From Mesorhizobium sp. M1C.F.Ca.ET.210.01.1.1 (GTDB lineage: Bacteria > Pseudomonadota > Alphaproteobacteria > Rhizobiales > Rhizobiaceae), in the NCBI RefSeq assembly GCF_004791585.1, contig NZ_SRUU01000004.1, forward strand, positions 1-64,000: DNA of 64,000 nucleotides. The letters run 5' to 3'. Position 1 is the stretch's first letter; the number at the start of each line of letters is the position of its first letter. The notes under the pieces are model-generated. The model saw nothing but the letters and a program-made list of their open reading frames with translations. It was not told where the DNA came from and made no database searches. This document shows positions 29,148 to 38,214 of this stretch, one piece after another. Made by a program: the position numbers and the translations under genes.

Positions 29148-29729
29148 TCACCGTTCGATCGTGCCGGTGCGGCGGATCTTCTTCTGCAGAAGGAGAATGC
29201 CGTAGAGCAGCGCTTCCGCGCTCGGCGGGCAGCCGGGCACATAGATGTCGACCGGCACGATGCGGTCGCAGCCGCGCACCACCGAATAGGAATAGTGGTA
29301 ATAGCCACCGCCATTGGCGCAGGAGCCCATCGAGATGACGTAGCGCGGCTCCGGCATCTGGTCGTAGACCTTGCGCAGCGCCGGCGCCATCTTGTTGGTC
29401 AGCGTGCCGGCGACGATCATGATGTCGGACTGGCGCGGAGAGGCGCGCGGCGCGACGCCGAAACGCTCGCTGTCGTAGCGCGGCATTGAGGTGTGGATCA
29501 TCTCGACCGCGCAGCAGGCAAGGCCGAAGGTCATGAACATCAGCGAGCCGCTGCGCGCCCAGGTGATCAGCGCCTCAGTCGAGGTGACAAGGAAACCCTT
29601 GTCGGCCAGCTCATTGTTGATTTCGAGGAAGAAGGGATCGTCCTCCCCCACCGGCCTGCCGGTGTTGGGGTCGATGATGCCCTTGGGCTTCGGCGCGACG
29701 AGGGTGCCTGAACTGTCGTTCAATCCCAT
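29148..29729 (-). CDS. nuoB: NADH-quinone oxidoreductase subunit B
   Basis: The 193-residue PSST homologue holds cluster N2, the electron donor to quinone. The unusual tandem cysteines are present in [10 protein letters not shown], with the remaining ligands in [10 protein letters not shown] and [10 protein letters not shown]. An N-terminal extension of about 35 residues precedes the core. The ATG at 29729 overlaps the end of nuoA by 10 bases. Confidence 0.97.
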   Translation of the reverse strand: MGLNDSSGTLVAPKPKGIIDPNTGRPVGEDDPFFLEINNELADKGFLVTSTEALITWARSGSLMFMTFGLACCAVEMIHTSMPRYDSERFGVAPRASPRQSDIMIVAGTLTNKMAPALRKVYDQMPEPRYVISMGSCANGGGYYHYSYSVVRGCDRIVPVDIYVPGCPPSAEALLYGILLLQKKIRRTGTIER

Positions 29730-30085
29730 TCCAGCGCTCCTTTCTTCCACTCGTAGGCAAAGCCGATGGTCAGCACCGCCAGAAAGACCATCATCGACCA
29801 GAAGCCGAGCATGCCGAGCTTGGAGAAGGACACCGCCCAGGGGAACAGGAAGGCGACCTCGAGATCGAAGATGATGAACAGGATCGACACCAGGTAGAAG
29901 CGGATGTCGAACTTCATGCGGGCGTCGTCGAACGAGTTGAACCCGCATTCATAGGCGGAAAGCTTTTCCGGGTCGGGATTGCGGTAGGCCACCAGGAACG
30001 GCGCGATGATCAGTGCGAGACCGACGACCATCGCCACGGCGATGAAGAGGACGATGGGCAGGTACGAACTTAGGAGTGCGGCCAT
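29720..30085 (-). CDS. nuoA: NADH-quinone oxidoreductase subunit A
   Basis: The 121-residue membrane subunit has three spans, with the conserved loop [20 protein letters not shown] (its Cys is the one modelled near the quinone site) and a following [14 protein letters not shown] segment. It is the first gene of the nuo operon. AAAGGAAA lies about 10 bases before the ATG. Next upstream is a 336-bp gap with the divergent ycaQ-like gene. Confidence 0.96.
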   Translation of the reverse strand: MAALLSSYLPIVLFIAVAMVVGLALIIAPFLVAYRNPDPEKLSAYECGFNSFDDARMKFDIRFYLVSILFIIFDLEVAFLFPWAVSFSKLGMLGFWSMMVFLAVLTIGFAYEWKKGALEWD

Positions 30086-30421
30086 GCGGCGACTTTCCTT
30101 TGGCGGGCCAGTTCACTTTGATTACAGCAACGGACTCTAATGCGGAAGCGTGACAGTTTAACCCGCTGAACCGTTTTAGGAGCCCTATGCTGCGACGCGG
30201 CGAGGGTTAGCGCAGCGGTTTCGGCGAAGCAAGTCAAACCTTGTTCAAAACGCGGCCCTGGACGCCATATCGGAAGAAAGTGGTCCGATCCGCTCCTGTT
30301 TGATTTCCTTCACCTTTTACTCCACTTTTCTCTCCTGACATATCTCCCGCCATTTGCTTGCTAGCATGGCCGGAATCACCGGCTAAAAATCCCGGCAAAG
30401 GATCAGAGGCAAAGGTAGCTG
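30086..30421. other. Divergent intergenic region between nuoA and the YcaQ-like gene
   Basis: This 336-bp gap must hold the start signals for the nuo operon (minus) and for the glycosylase gene (plus). On the minus strand TTGACT at 30237-30232 is a fair -35 hexamer, but the matching -10 (around GCGCTAAC) is poor. I see no operator-like palindrome, no RNA and no small ORF with a ribosome binding site that I would support. Confidence 0.5.
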
Positions 30422-31621
30422 ATGAAGGAAAAGATCTCGCTTCGCACGGCCAGGCGCATCGCGCTTGGCGCCCAGGGCTTTACGGACCCTCGCCCGGGCG
30501 GAGAGCCCAACCGCAGGCACCTCGCTCGCGTGCTCTCGCGAACCGGCTTGTTGCAGATCGATTCCGTCAGCGCGGTGGTCCGCGCCCATTATATGCCGCT
30601 TTATTCGCGCCTCGGCCCCTACCCGCTCACGCTGCTCGACAATGCGGCGGTCACTCGCAAGCGAAGCGTCTTCGAATATTGGGCGCATGAGGCATCCTTC
30701 CTTCCGGTCGAGACTTACCCGCTGATGCGCTGGCGCATGCAGCGGGCCGAGCAAGGCGAGGAGATGTATCTCGGCCTCGCCAAATGGGGCCGGGAGCGCA
30801 AGAAGATGATCGAGGAGATCTACGGGCAAGTCGCCGAACGCGGACCGATCGCCGCTTCCGATATCGAGGGCCACAAGGGCAATGGCGGCTGGTGGGGTTG
30901 GAGCGAGGCCAAGCATGCCTTCGAGTGGCTGTTCTGGGCCGGACGCATCACCACCGCCTACCGGCGCGGCTTCGAACGCTATTACGACCTGCCGGAACGC
31001 GTGCTGCCGCAGGCCGTCCTCGATCTGCCTGCGCCGTCGGTCGAGGACGCGCATCGCGAATTGCTGCGCATTTCCGCCCGCGCCCATGGCATCGCCACCT
31101 ATGGCGACCTGCGCGACTATTTCCGGCTGGCGCCAGGCGATACGAAAGACAGGATCGATGAACTGGTCGAATTGGGCGAGCTGCTGCCGGTGAAGGTCGA
31201 AGGCTGGGACAAGACCGCCTATCTGCACAAGGACGCCCGTTTCCCGCGCCGGATCGAGGCGCGCGCCCTGCTCGCGCCGTTCGATCCGGTCGTCTTCGAA
31301 CGCACGCGCACCGAAAAGCTGTTCGACTTCCGCTATCGCATCGAAATCTACACTCCGGCCGAAAAGCGCCAGTATGGCTATTACGTGCTGCCGTTCCTGC
31401 TCGGCGACCGGATCGTCGCCCGAGTCGACCTGCGGGCCGACCGGCCGGCCAGTGTGTTGCGCGTCCATGCCGCCTATGCCGAGGCTGGCGCTCCGCCCGA
31501 AACGGCTGCGCAGTTGCTGGAAGAGCTGAAGCAGATGCAATCCTGGCTTGGCCTGGAGCACATCGCGGTGACCCCGGCCGGCGACCTCGGGCCGGCGCTA
31601 GCCGACATTCCCGTGTCGTAG
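30422..31621 (+). CDS. YcaQ-like DNA glycosylase, winged-helix (HTH_42) family
   Basis: The 399-residue protein matches the YcaQ/AlkX family, monofunctional DNA glycosylases that open interstrand crosslinks and remove bulky alkylated bases. The QIDSV segment near residue 45, which holds the catalytic glutamine of the group, is intact, as are FEYWAHEASFLP and the C-terminal LLAPFDPVVFERTRTEKLFDF/RVDLRADR segments. Three winged-helix units are expected in the fold. Length fits. AAGGTAGC before the ATG is a weak ribosome binding site. The cobalamin promoter begins eight bases after its stop, so it is a separate unit with no link to B12. Confidence 0.85.
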   Translation: MKEKISLRTARRIALGAQGFTDPRPGGEPNRRHLARVLSRTGLLQIDSVSAVVRAHYMPLYSRLGPYPLTLLDNAAVTRKRSVFEYWAHEASFLPVETYPLMRWRMQRAEQGEEMYLGLAKWGRERKKMIEEIYGQVAERGPIAASDIEGHKGNGGWWGWSEAKHAFEWLFWAGRITTAYRRGFERYYDLPERVLPQAVLDLPAPSVEDAHRELLRISARAHGIATYGDLRDYFRLAPGDTKDRIDELVELGELLPVKVEGWDKTAYLHKDARFPRRIEARALLAPFDPVVFERTRTEKLFDFRYRIEIYTPAEKRQYGYYVLPFLLGDRIVARVDLRADRPASVLRVHAAYAEAGAPPETAAQLLEELKQMQSWLGLEHIAVTPAGDLGPALADIPVS

Positions 31622-31628
31622 CCGTGCG

Positions 31629-31657
31629 TTGACACGCCCCCATAGGTAAGCCTAAAT
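31629..31657 (+). promoter_or_regulatory. Sigma70 promoter of the cobalamin operon
   Basis: TTGACA at 31629-31634 and CTAAAT at 31652-31657 are 17 bases apart, a near-ideal rhizobial sigma70 promoter. Transcription would begin around 31663, at the first helix of the riboswitch. The promoter starts eight bases after the YcaQ-like stop codon. Confidence 0.8.
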
Positions 31658-31661
31658 CCGC

Positions 31662-31848
31662 CGCAGACGGTCTTCTCCCGGCAAGGGGAGGAGCCAAGAG
31701 GGAATGCGGTGCGGGGCTCGAAAATCCCAAATCCGCGGCTGTCCCCGCAACTGTAAGCGACGAGCCTCAGCCGAAAACCACTGGGATGTTCCCGGGAAGG
31801 CGGCGCCAAGGCAATGAAGCGCGAGCCAGGAGACCTGCCGTCTGGGAC
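31662..31848 (+). promoter_or_regulatory. Cobalamin (adenosylcobalamin) riboswitch
   Basis: The region carries the conserved parts of the AdoCbl riboswitch in order: a P1 strand (GCAGACGG at about 31663), a GAGGGAATGCGGTGC segment, TGTCCCCGCAACTGTAAGCG, an ACCACTGGGA segment, and the B12 box GCCAGGAGACCTGCC at about 31825-31839, closed by the P1 partner CCGTCTGG. It lies between a strong promoter and a gene set for B12 synthesis. When the vitamin is plentiful it should lower expression of the DUF1636-cobW-cobN run. The expression platform ends near the ribosome binding site at 31884, which suggests translational control, though I cannot fold it reliably by eye. Confidence 0.95.
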
Positions 31849-31896
31849 TTTAAGTATCCGATCGCCTGGCGGGTTTTCCGGGCAAGGAGCCTGGTT

Positions 31897-32325
31897 TTGG
31901 ATCGCAACGGCAGTTTTCCGGCTAATATCGTGGACGTTCCGTCCGAGCCCGGCGACGCACTCGCTGGCGTGACCGTTATCGTCTGCTCGTCCTGCCGCGA
32001 CGAGACCGGTTCGGACGCGCATCCGCGCGCCGGCGCGCTCCTGGCCGAGGACACGCGCCGCGCCGCGTCGGGCCAGGATATCCGCGTCCGCACCGTCGAA
32101 TGCCTCGGCAATTGCAAGCGCCGGCTCAGCGCCGCGCTCCTGCGTGACGGCTGCTGGAGCTACGTCTTCGGCGACCTGGAGACGACCAGCGGCCCCGACC
32201 TCGTCGCCGGCGCAAAACTGTTCGCCACCGCGACCGATGGCCTGATCCCCTGGCGCGGCCGGCCGGATTCCCTCAAGCGCGGCCTGGTTGCCCGCATCCC
32301 TCCCCTCGACCTCCTGAAGGACTGA
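31897..32325 (+). CDS. DUF1636 family metal-binding protein
   Basis: First gene under the cobalamin riboswitch. I chose the TTG at 31897 because AAGGAG lies at 31884-31889, seven bases upstream; the longest open frame would begin inside the riboswitch at 31786. The 142-residue protein has two cysteine pairs, in VIVCSSCRDE and VECLGNCKRR, arranged like a thioredoxin-type [2Fe-2S] ferredoxin. Members of this family sit next to cobW or cobN in rhizobia and are thought to bind a metal or cluster in cobalt handling; the exact role is not known. It ends two bases before cobW. Confidence 0.8.
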   Translation: MDRNGSFPANIVDVPSEPGDALAGVTVIVCSSCRDETGSDAHPRAGALLAEDTRRAASGQDIRVRTVECLGNCKRRLSAALLRDGCWSYVFGDLETTSGPDLVAGAKLFATATDGLIPWRGRPDSLKRGLVARIPPLDLLKD

Positions 32326-32327
32326 CC

Positions 32328-33365
32328 ATGAACGCCTCCGTTTCCCGTGTCCCCTGCACCGTCGTCACCGGCTTCCTCGGTGCCGGCAAGACGACGCTGA
32401 TCCGCAACCTCATTGAAAACGCCAAGGGCAAGCGACTGGCGATTATCGTCAACGAGTTCGGCGATGTCGGCATCGATGGCGAGATCCTCAAGGGTTGCGG
32501 CATCGAGACCTGCCCGGAGGAAAACATCGTCGAGCTCGCCAATGGCTGCATCTGCTGCACCGTCGCCGACGATTTCGTGCCGGCGCTCGACCAGATCCTG
32601 TCGCGGACGCCGAAGGTCGACCACATCCTGATCGAGACCTCCGGCCTCGCTCTGCCGAAGCCGCTTGTGCAGGCCTTCCAATGGCCGAGCGTGAAGAGCC
32701 GCGTCACCGTCGACGGCGTCATTGCCGTTGTCGACGGTCCGGCGCTGGCCGATGGCCGCGTCGCGTCCGACATGGATGCCCTGCAGGCGCAGCGCGCCGC
32801 CGACGATTCCCTCGACCATGACGACCCGGTCGAGGAGGTGTTCGAGGACCAGATCGCCTGCGCCGACCTTGTCATCCTGTCGAAGAGCGACCTGATGGAC
32901 GCGGCAGGGTCGGAGCGTGCCAATGCCGTCATCGGCGAGCATGTGGCGCGCGCCGTCAAGGTCGTGCCGACCGCGCAGGGCAAGGTCGACCCGTCGGTGC
33001 TGCTCGGTCTCGGGCTTGCCGTCGAGGACGACATCGAGAACCGCAAGACGCACCACGACGACGAGCTCGACCACGAGCACGACGATTTTGACTCCTTCGT
33101 CATCGACATCCCGTCCATCGCCAGTCCGGACGATCTTGCCAAGCGCGTTGCCCTTGCCGCCGAGCAGGAAAACGTGCTGCGCGTCAAAGGCTTCGTCGAG
33201 GTCGGCGGCAAGCCGATGCGGCTGCTTCTCCAGGCTGTCGGCCCGCGCGTCAACCATTATTACGACCGCGCCTGGACGGCCGAGGACGACCGCCGCTCAC
33301 GGCTCGTCGTCATCGGCCTCAAGGGGCTGAACCGCCCGGCGATCGAGAGTATCCTCGCCGGCTGA
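32328..33365 (+). CDS. cobW: Cobalamin biosynthesis GTPase CobW
   Basis: CobW is a G3E-family GTPase thought to deliver Co(II) to the cobaltochelatase. The P-loop GFLGAGKT is at residues 15-22, the metal-binding CICC motif follows in NGCICCTVADD, and an Asp/His-rich insert (HHDDELDHEHDDF, near residue 243) could bind metal. The C-terminal domain shows the VKGFVEVGGKP segment. At 345 residues it is full length. It lies between the DUF1636 gene and cobN, which supports CobW over other G3E chaperones. Confidence 0.94.
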   Translation: MNASVSRVPCTVVTGFLGAGKTTLIRNLIENAKGKRLAIIVNEFGDVGIDGEILKGCGIETCPEENIVELANGCICCTVADDFVPALDQILSRTPKVDHILIETSGLALPKPLVQAFQWPSVKSRVTVDGVIAVVDGPALADGRVASDMDALQAQRAADDSLDHDDPVEEVFEDQIACADLVILSKSDLMDAAGSERANAVIGEHVARAVKVVPTAQGKVDPSVLLGLGLAVEDDIENRKTHHDDELDHEHDDFDSFVIDIPSIASPDDLAKRVALAAEQENVLRVKGFVEVGGKPMRLLLQAVGPRVNHYYDRAWTAEDDRRSRLVVIGLKGLNRPAIESILAG

Positions 33366-33382
33366 GGCCAGTACGAAAAGCG

Positions 33383-36300
33383 ATGCATATCCTCACCGCG
33401 ACATCCGCCTCGCTCGACGATCTCGCCGAGCCGGTCGACCTCAGGCAGACGCCTGCGGATGTCGTGGCGCTGTCCTTCACCGACAGCGATCTCGCCGGAC
33501 TGGCCACCGCCTGGAAGGCGGATGCTGAGCGCTTGCCCTCGATGCGGCTCGCGGCACTTCGCGATCTGCGCCATCCGATGTCGGTCGACCTCTGGATCGA
33601 CAGCGTAGCCCGCCATGCCAAGGTGGTTCTGGTCCGTATCCTCGGCGGTTACGACTGGTGGCGCTATGGCTGCGACCAATTGGCGACAGCCGCGCGCGAG
33701 CGCGGCATCAAGCTGGCGCTGCTGCCCGGCGAAAGCCATGACGAGGATCTGCGGCTGATCGAAGGCTCGACCTTGCCGCGCGTCGAGCTCGACGCCCTGC
33801 TCGGCTATTTCCGCGAAGGCGGCCCGGCGAACATGGCGGCGCTGGTGAAGAGACTGGCACGGCTGGCGGGGTCGGAGGCCGAGGTGGCCGAGCCGGTGGG
33901 CGTGCCGAAGGCGGGATATTATCAACCGGGACGAGGAGTTGTCGCAAAGCTAGCTCCGTCCAGCGCCGGCAATATCGGCTCCCCCATCATTCCCATCCTC
34001 TTCTATCGCTCAATGCTTCTGGCGGCCGACGTTGCGCCAATCGACGCCCTCGTTGAGGCGCTGCGCTCGCAGAGCATGGAGCCCGTGCCGATCTTCGTTT
34101 CCAGCCTGAAGGATCCGACGTCGCTTGCCTTCGTCGAAACCGCCCTCGCCTCGCTGAACCCGTCAGCCATCGTCACCGCCACCGCCTTCGCCTCCGGCGC
34201 CGAACCGGGCGCGGAAACGCTCTTCGACCGCGCCGGCGTGCCGGTCTTCCAGGTCATCGTCGCCACGACGAGGCGCGAGGTCTGGGAGAAGAACCAGCGC
34301 GGTCTGGCGCCGGCCGATCTCGCCATGCACGTCGTGCTGCCCGAGCTCGACGGCCGTATCCTCGCCGGCGCGATCTCCTTCAAGGGCGAAGTCGAGACCG
34401 ATCCGGCGCTGGCCTTCCGTGCCTTCGCCAACCGCCCGGAAGCTGACCGAGTGGTACAGGTTGCCGCCCGCATCGCCGCCTTCGTCCATCTGCAGCGGAC
34501 CGAGCGGGCAAAGCGCAAGCTGGCGATCCTGATTCCCGACTATCCAAGTGCACCCGGCCGCACGGGCTACGCTGTCGGCTTGGATGTACCTTCGAGCGTG
34601 CTCGCCATGCTGCATGACCTGCAGGAACAGGGCTATGCAGTTGAAGCGATTCCGCAATCGCCGCGTGAGTTGTTGGATGCGCTGGACGCTGCTGAGCACC
34701 CGTTGGGCATGGGCGACTACCTGCGTTTGTTGGCGGAGTTGCCCGAAGCCGCCCGCGACGCGGTTGAGGCCGCTTGGGGAAGAGCCAATAACGAAGCTCA
34801 CGTCAATGCGCCCGAACAACGCTTCCCCTTCCGCGCCGCCACCTTCGGGAACATCACTGTAGCCTTGGCCCCCGATCGCGGCCGTTCCGCCGACCGCCGC
34901 GCCGACTACCACGATCCGTCCCTGCCCCCACGCCACAAACTGATCGCCTTCGGACTCTGGCTGCAAAAATCGCCCGGCGTCCACGCCATCGTCCATGTCG
35001 GCGCGCACGGCACGCTGGAATGGCTGCCGGGCAAGACGGTTGCCCTCTCGGGCGCCTGCTTCCCCGAGATCGTCACCGGCTCATTGCCGGTCATCTATCC
35101 CTTCATTGTCTCCAATCCCGGCGAGGCCGCGCAGGCCAAGCGCCGGATTTCGGCCGTCACGCTTGGCCATCTGCCGCCGCCGCTCACCGGAGCCGGCCTC
35201 GACGAGGCGCAGCAGCGTCTGGAGCGGCTGGTCGACGAATACGCCCAGGCCGACGGCCTGGACCGCCGCCGCCGCGACCGCCTGGCCAGGCTTATTGTCG
35301 AAACTGCGCAAAAATCCGGTCTGGCGGCCGAGGCCGGCGTTGCCGGCACCGATGCTCCGGACGAAGCACTGCGCCGCATCGATGCCTGGCTGTGCGATCT
35401 CAAGGATTTCGCCGTCAAGGACGGGCTGCATATCTATGGCCGCTCGCCCGATGGCGAGGTTGATCCGCTGCGCCAGCAAAGCGCGGAAGCCGAAAAGACG
35501 GCCCTGCTCGCCGCGCTCGATGGTCGCCACATCAAGGCAGGCCCGGCTGGCGCGCCGGCGCGTGGCCGCTCCGACGTGCTGCCGACCGGCCGCAACCTGT
35601 TCACCTCCGATCCGCGCACCATGCCGACGCCGACCGCCTATGATCTCGGCCAGACAGCGGCCGCAGAAGTCATGCGCAGCTACATGCAGAGCCATGGCGA
35701 CTGGCCGCGCTCGCTGGTCATCGACCTCTGGGGTTCAGCCTCCTTGCGCACCGGCGGCGAGGAGATCGCCCAGGGCCTGGCGCTGATGGGCTGCCGGCCG
35801 CAATGGGATGCCGCCACCGGCCGCGTCACCGGCATCGAGGTGCTGCCGCCGGCGGTGCTCGGCCGCCCGCGGGTCGACGTCACCTGGCGCATCTCCGGCC
35901 TGTTCCGCGACATGTTCCCGACCCAGATCGCGCTGATCGACGCCGCAGCCGGCGCCGTCGCCAGCCGCGACGAGGATGATTCCGAAAATCCCCTCGCAGC
36001 CGCGACACGAGCCGCGGGCAAGATCGGACCGCGCATCTTCGGCACCTCGCCCGGCACCTACGGTGCCGGCGTCGAGGATTTGCTGTCGCGCGGCGAATGG
36101 GGCGTGCGCGAGGAGATCGGCCGCGCCTATCTCGACGCCACCTCGCACGCCTATGGCGGCGCCGAGGGTGAGGCGATCTCGGCGCCCGGAGCCTTCGTGG
36201 GCCGTATCGCCGAAGCCGACCTGCTCGTCCACACCGGCGACGACCCGGGCCGCGACATCCTCGAAGGCTCTGCCGATGTCGCCTTTATCGGCGGGTTTTC

Positions 36301-36742
36301 GGCTGCCCTCGCCGCGCTCGGCCGGAATGCCGACGTCATCGTGCTCGACACAACCGACCCGAAGAAGCCGAAGCCGCGCTCGGTCGCCGAAGCGGTGGCC
36401 AGAGTGGTCCGCGCCCGCGCGGTCAACCCGCGCTTCATCGCCGGCCAGATGCGCCATGGTCCGCGCGGCGCCTCCGAATTCGCCGAAACGGTCGACCGTC
36501 TCGTCGGTTTCGCCGAGACCACGCACGCGATTTCGGGCGCGCTGATCGAGGCGGTGCACGACGCCTATCTCGGCGATGCGGACGTTCGTGCCTTCCTGCT
36601 GCGCGAAAATCCTGCCGCCGCAAAGGTCATTGCCGAGCGCCTCCTTTCGGCGCGACGTCGGGGCCTCTGGCATCCGCTCAGGAATTCCATCGACGACGAT
36701 CTCGCGGCTTTGATCGCCGAGGCGCAAGGAGTGGCGGCATGA
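33383..36742 (+). CDS. cobN: Cobaltochelatase subunit CobN
   Basis: CobN is the large, tetrapyrrole-binding subunit of the ATP-dependent aerobic cobaltochelatase (CobNST), which inserts cobalt into hydrogenobyrinic acid a,c-diamide. The 1119-residue protein shares the BchH/CobN layout with segments such as SAGNIGSPIIPILFYRS, HVGAHGTLEWLPGKTVALS, LPTGRNLFTSDPRTMPT and FIAGQMRHGPRGASEFAETVD. It is somewhat shorter than the 1275-residue Pseudomonas denitrificans protein but has no visible break. cobS and cobT, the AAA+ partners, are not in the window. Its end overlaps cobG by four bases. Confidence 0.95.
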   Translation: MHILTATSASLDDLAEPVDLRQTPADVVALSFTDSDLAGLATAWKADAERLPSMRLAALRDLRHPMSVDLWIDSVARHAKVVLVRILGGYDWWRYGCDQLATAARERGIKLALLPGESHDEDLRLIEGSTLPRVELDALLGYFREGGPANMAALVKRLARLAGSEAEVAEPVGVPKAGYYQPGRGVVAKLAPSSAGNIGSPIIPILFYRSMLLAADVAPIDALVEALRSQSMEPVPIFVSSLKDPTSLAFVETALASLNPSAIVTATAFASGAEPGAETLFDRAGVPVFQVIVATTRREVWEKNQRGLAPADLAMHVVLPELDGRILAGAISFKGEVETDPALAFRAFANRPEADRVVQVAARIAAFVHLQRTERAKRKLAILIPDYPSAPGRTGYAVGLDVPSSVLAMLHDLQEQGYAVEAIPQSPRELLDALDAAEHPLGMGDYLRLLAELPEAARDAVEAAWGRANNEAHVNAPEQRFPFRAATFGNITVALAPDRGRSADRRADYHDPSLPPRHKLIAFGLWLQKSPGVHAIVHVGAHGTLEWLPGKTVALSGACFPEIVTGSLPVIYPFIVSNPGEAAQAKRRISAVTLGHLPPPLTGAGLDEAQQRLERLVDEYAQADGLDRRRRDRLARLIVETAQKSGLAAEAGVAGTDAPDEALRRIDAWLCDLKDFAVKDGLHIYGRSPDGEVDPLRQQSAEAEKTALLAALDGRHIKAGPAGAPARGRSDVLPTGRNLFTSDPRTMPTPTAYDLGQTAAAEVMRSYMQSHGDWPRSLVIDLWGSASLRTGGEEIAQGLALMGCRPQWDAATGRVTGIEVLPPAVLGRPRVDVTWRISGLFRDMFPTQIALIDAAAGAVASRDEDDSENPLAAATRAAGKIGPRIFGTSPGTYGAGVEDLLSRGEWGVREEIGRAYLDATSHAYGGAEGEAISAPGAFVGRIAEADLLVHTGDDPGRDILEGSADVAFIGGFSAALAALGRNADVIVLDTTDPKKPKPRSVAEAVARVVRARAVNPRFIAGQMRHGPRGASEFAETVDRLVGFAETTHAISGALIEAVHDAYLGDADVRAFLLRENPAAAKVIAERLLSARRRGLWHPLRNSIDDDLAALIAEAQGVAA

Positions 36743-38214
36743 ACGTATTCTCGCGCCGCGGCGCTTGCCCTGCTCTCAGTGCTCCGATGCAAACCGGCGA
36801 CGGGCTTTTGGCGCGGCTCAATCCGGTCACTGGAGGACTCCCTCCCAAGTCGCTGATCGGACTCTGCGAATCCGCCTTGCGCCATGGCAACGGCATCATC
36901 GAAGTGACCGCACGCGGCAGCCTGCAAATCCGCGGCCTGACCGCCGAAAGCGCGAAGCTGCTGGCGACGGAAGTGGATGCGCTGGGCATTGCGGCGCGGA
37001 CTGGCGTGCCGGTCGAGACCGGGCCGCTGGCGGGCATCGACCCGCAGGAGATCGCCGATCCGCGCCTGCTGGCCGAGCGGGTCCGGGCGGCGATTGACGA
37101 GGCCGGACTGACGGCAAGGCTGGGACCCAAGGCGTCGGTGATTGTCGACGGCGGCGGACAGCTGACGATGGATGCGGTGGCGGCTGATGTAAGGCTGACT
37201 GCCGTGCGTAGCGCTGACGAAGTTCTGTGGAACGTGGCGGTCGCCGGGGACGCGCGCAGTGCAAAGTCTCTCGCGGTGGTCGATGCTGATGCAGCGCGCG
37301 ACATCACCGTTGCTGCTCTGAGAATGGTCGCCGAAAAAGGCAGAGAGGCGCATACGCGAGATTTGTCCGAGAGACAGTTGGCCTCTCTCTCAGGCTGGCA
37401 TTCCTTCGCGCCCCCCTCTGTCCTGCAGGACACCTCCCCCACAAGGGGGGAGATCGGCAGCTTGCGCGCCGGCTCCCAACGGTCGGTGTTGGAGAATGGC
37501 GAAACCGGCGGCGACAGCCCAATCTCCTCCCAAGTGGGGAAGATGTCCGGCAGGACAGAGGGGGGCGCCGTAGAGCGCTATCGCTCACCGATTGGCCTCC
37601 TCAACCTGAACAACGGCCACGCCGTTGGCATCGCCCTGCCCTTCGGCAGCATGCCGGCGCAATCCCTCATTGACCTCGCCTGCCAAGCCACGAAACTTGG
37701 CTCGACCGAAATCCGCCTAGCCCCCGGCCGCGCCCTGCTCTTCCTAGGCGTTTCCGCATCCGTCTGCCCCAATCTGCAAAATTCCGCCACAGCCCTCGGC
37801 TTCGTCACCTCCCCAGCCGACCCGCGCACCCGCATCGCAGCCTGCCCCGGCATGCCGGCCTGCGCTTCCGGCCGCATCGCCACCCGCACCATCGCCGAGA
37901 CCATCGCAAAGGAAAGCGCCGGCGTCCTCGACGCCTCGCTCACACTGCACATTTCCGGCTGCGCCAAGGGCTGCGCGCATCCCGGCCCTGCAGCACTCAC
38001 TTTGTTCGGCGACGAAAACGGAGCCGGACTTGTCGTGGACGGGACGGCAAAGGCCCTTCCTGCCGGATACAGGCCGGGCTATGACGCCGCGCAAGGCATC
38101 GGCGGCATCCTTGCCGCGGTGCGCGCGCAAAGACATCAGGGCGAAACCGCTGCCGCCTGCCTGGCAAGGCTTGGCGCAGCCGGCATCGCCGAACTCTATC
38201 GACGGAACCAGTGA
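36739..38214 (+). CDS. cobG: Precorrin-3B synthase, with in-frame repeat insertion
   Basis: CobG is an oxygen-dependent [4Fe-4S] enzyme that turns precorrin-3A into precorrin-3B; its presence defines the aerobic pathway. It has the sulfite-reductase-like half-domain at residues 1-80, a linker and the cluster motifs AACPGMPACASG and HISGCAKGCAHPG in the C-terminal half. The protein is 491 residues, longer than I expect for the family. The excess is explained by a 159-bp palindromic element at 37409-37567, exactly 53 codons, inside the linker after the AEKGREAH segment (residues about 224-276). Without it the protein would be 438 residues. Cluster and substrate motifs are untouched, so it may still work. 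Confidence 0.92.
   Translation: MNVFSRRGACPALSAPMQTGDGLLARLNPVTGGLPPKSLIGLCESALRHGNGIIEVTARGSLQIRGLTAESAKLLATEVDALGIAARTGVPVETGPLAGIDPQEIADPRLLAERVRAAIDEAGLTARLGPKASVIVDGGGQLTMDAVAADVRLTAVRSADEVLWNVAVAGDARSAKSLAVVDADAARDITVAALRMVAEKGREAHTRDLSERQLASLSGWHSFAPPSVLQDTSPTRGEIGSLRAGSQRSVLENGETGGDSPISSQVGKMSGRTEGGAVERYRSPIGLLNLNNGHAVGIALPFGSMPAQSLIDLACQATKLGSTEIRLAPGRALLFLGVSASVCPNLQNSATALGFVTSPADPRTRIAACPGMPACASGRIATRTIAETIAKESAGVLDASLTLHISGCAKGCAHPGPAALTLFGDENGAGLVVDGTAKALPAGYRPGYDAAQGIGGILAAVRAQRHQGETAAACLARLGAAGIAELYRRNQ
37409..37567. repeat. 159-bp palindromic element inserted in frame in cobG
   Basis: Arms of about 46 bases at 37409-37454 and 37522-37567 are near-perfect inverted copies; both contain CCTCTGTCCTGC followed by a CCTCCC-rich segment or their complement. 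They flank a 67-base core. The total length is divisible by three and all three parts read through without a stop. The sequence resembles palindromes I associate with intergenic repeats of Mesorhizobium-type genomes. It is not part of the CobG fold. No target duplication is obvious. Confidence 0.8.

Noticed and set aside
31786..31896. An earlier ATG start for the DUF1636 gene at 31786
   Set aside because: It lies inside the riboswitch aptamer. The TTG at 31897 has an AAGGAG at the right distance.
36739..38214. cobG as a pseudogene because of the repeat
   Set aside because: The insertion is exactly 53 codons, keeps the frame, and all cluster and substrate motifs remain. Loss of activity cannot be excluded.
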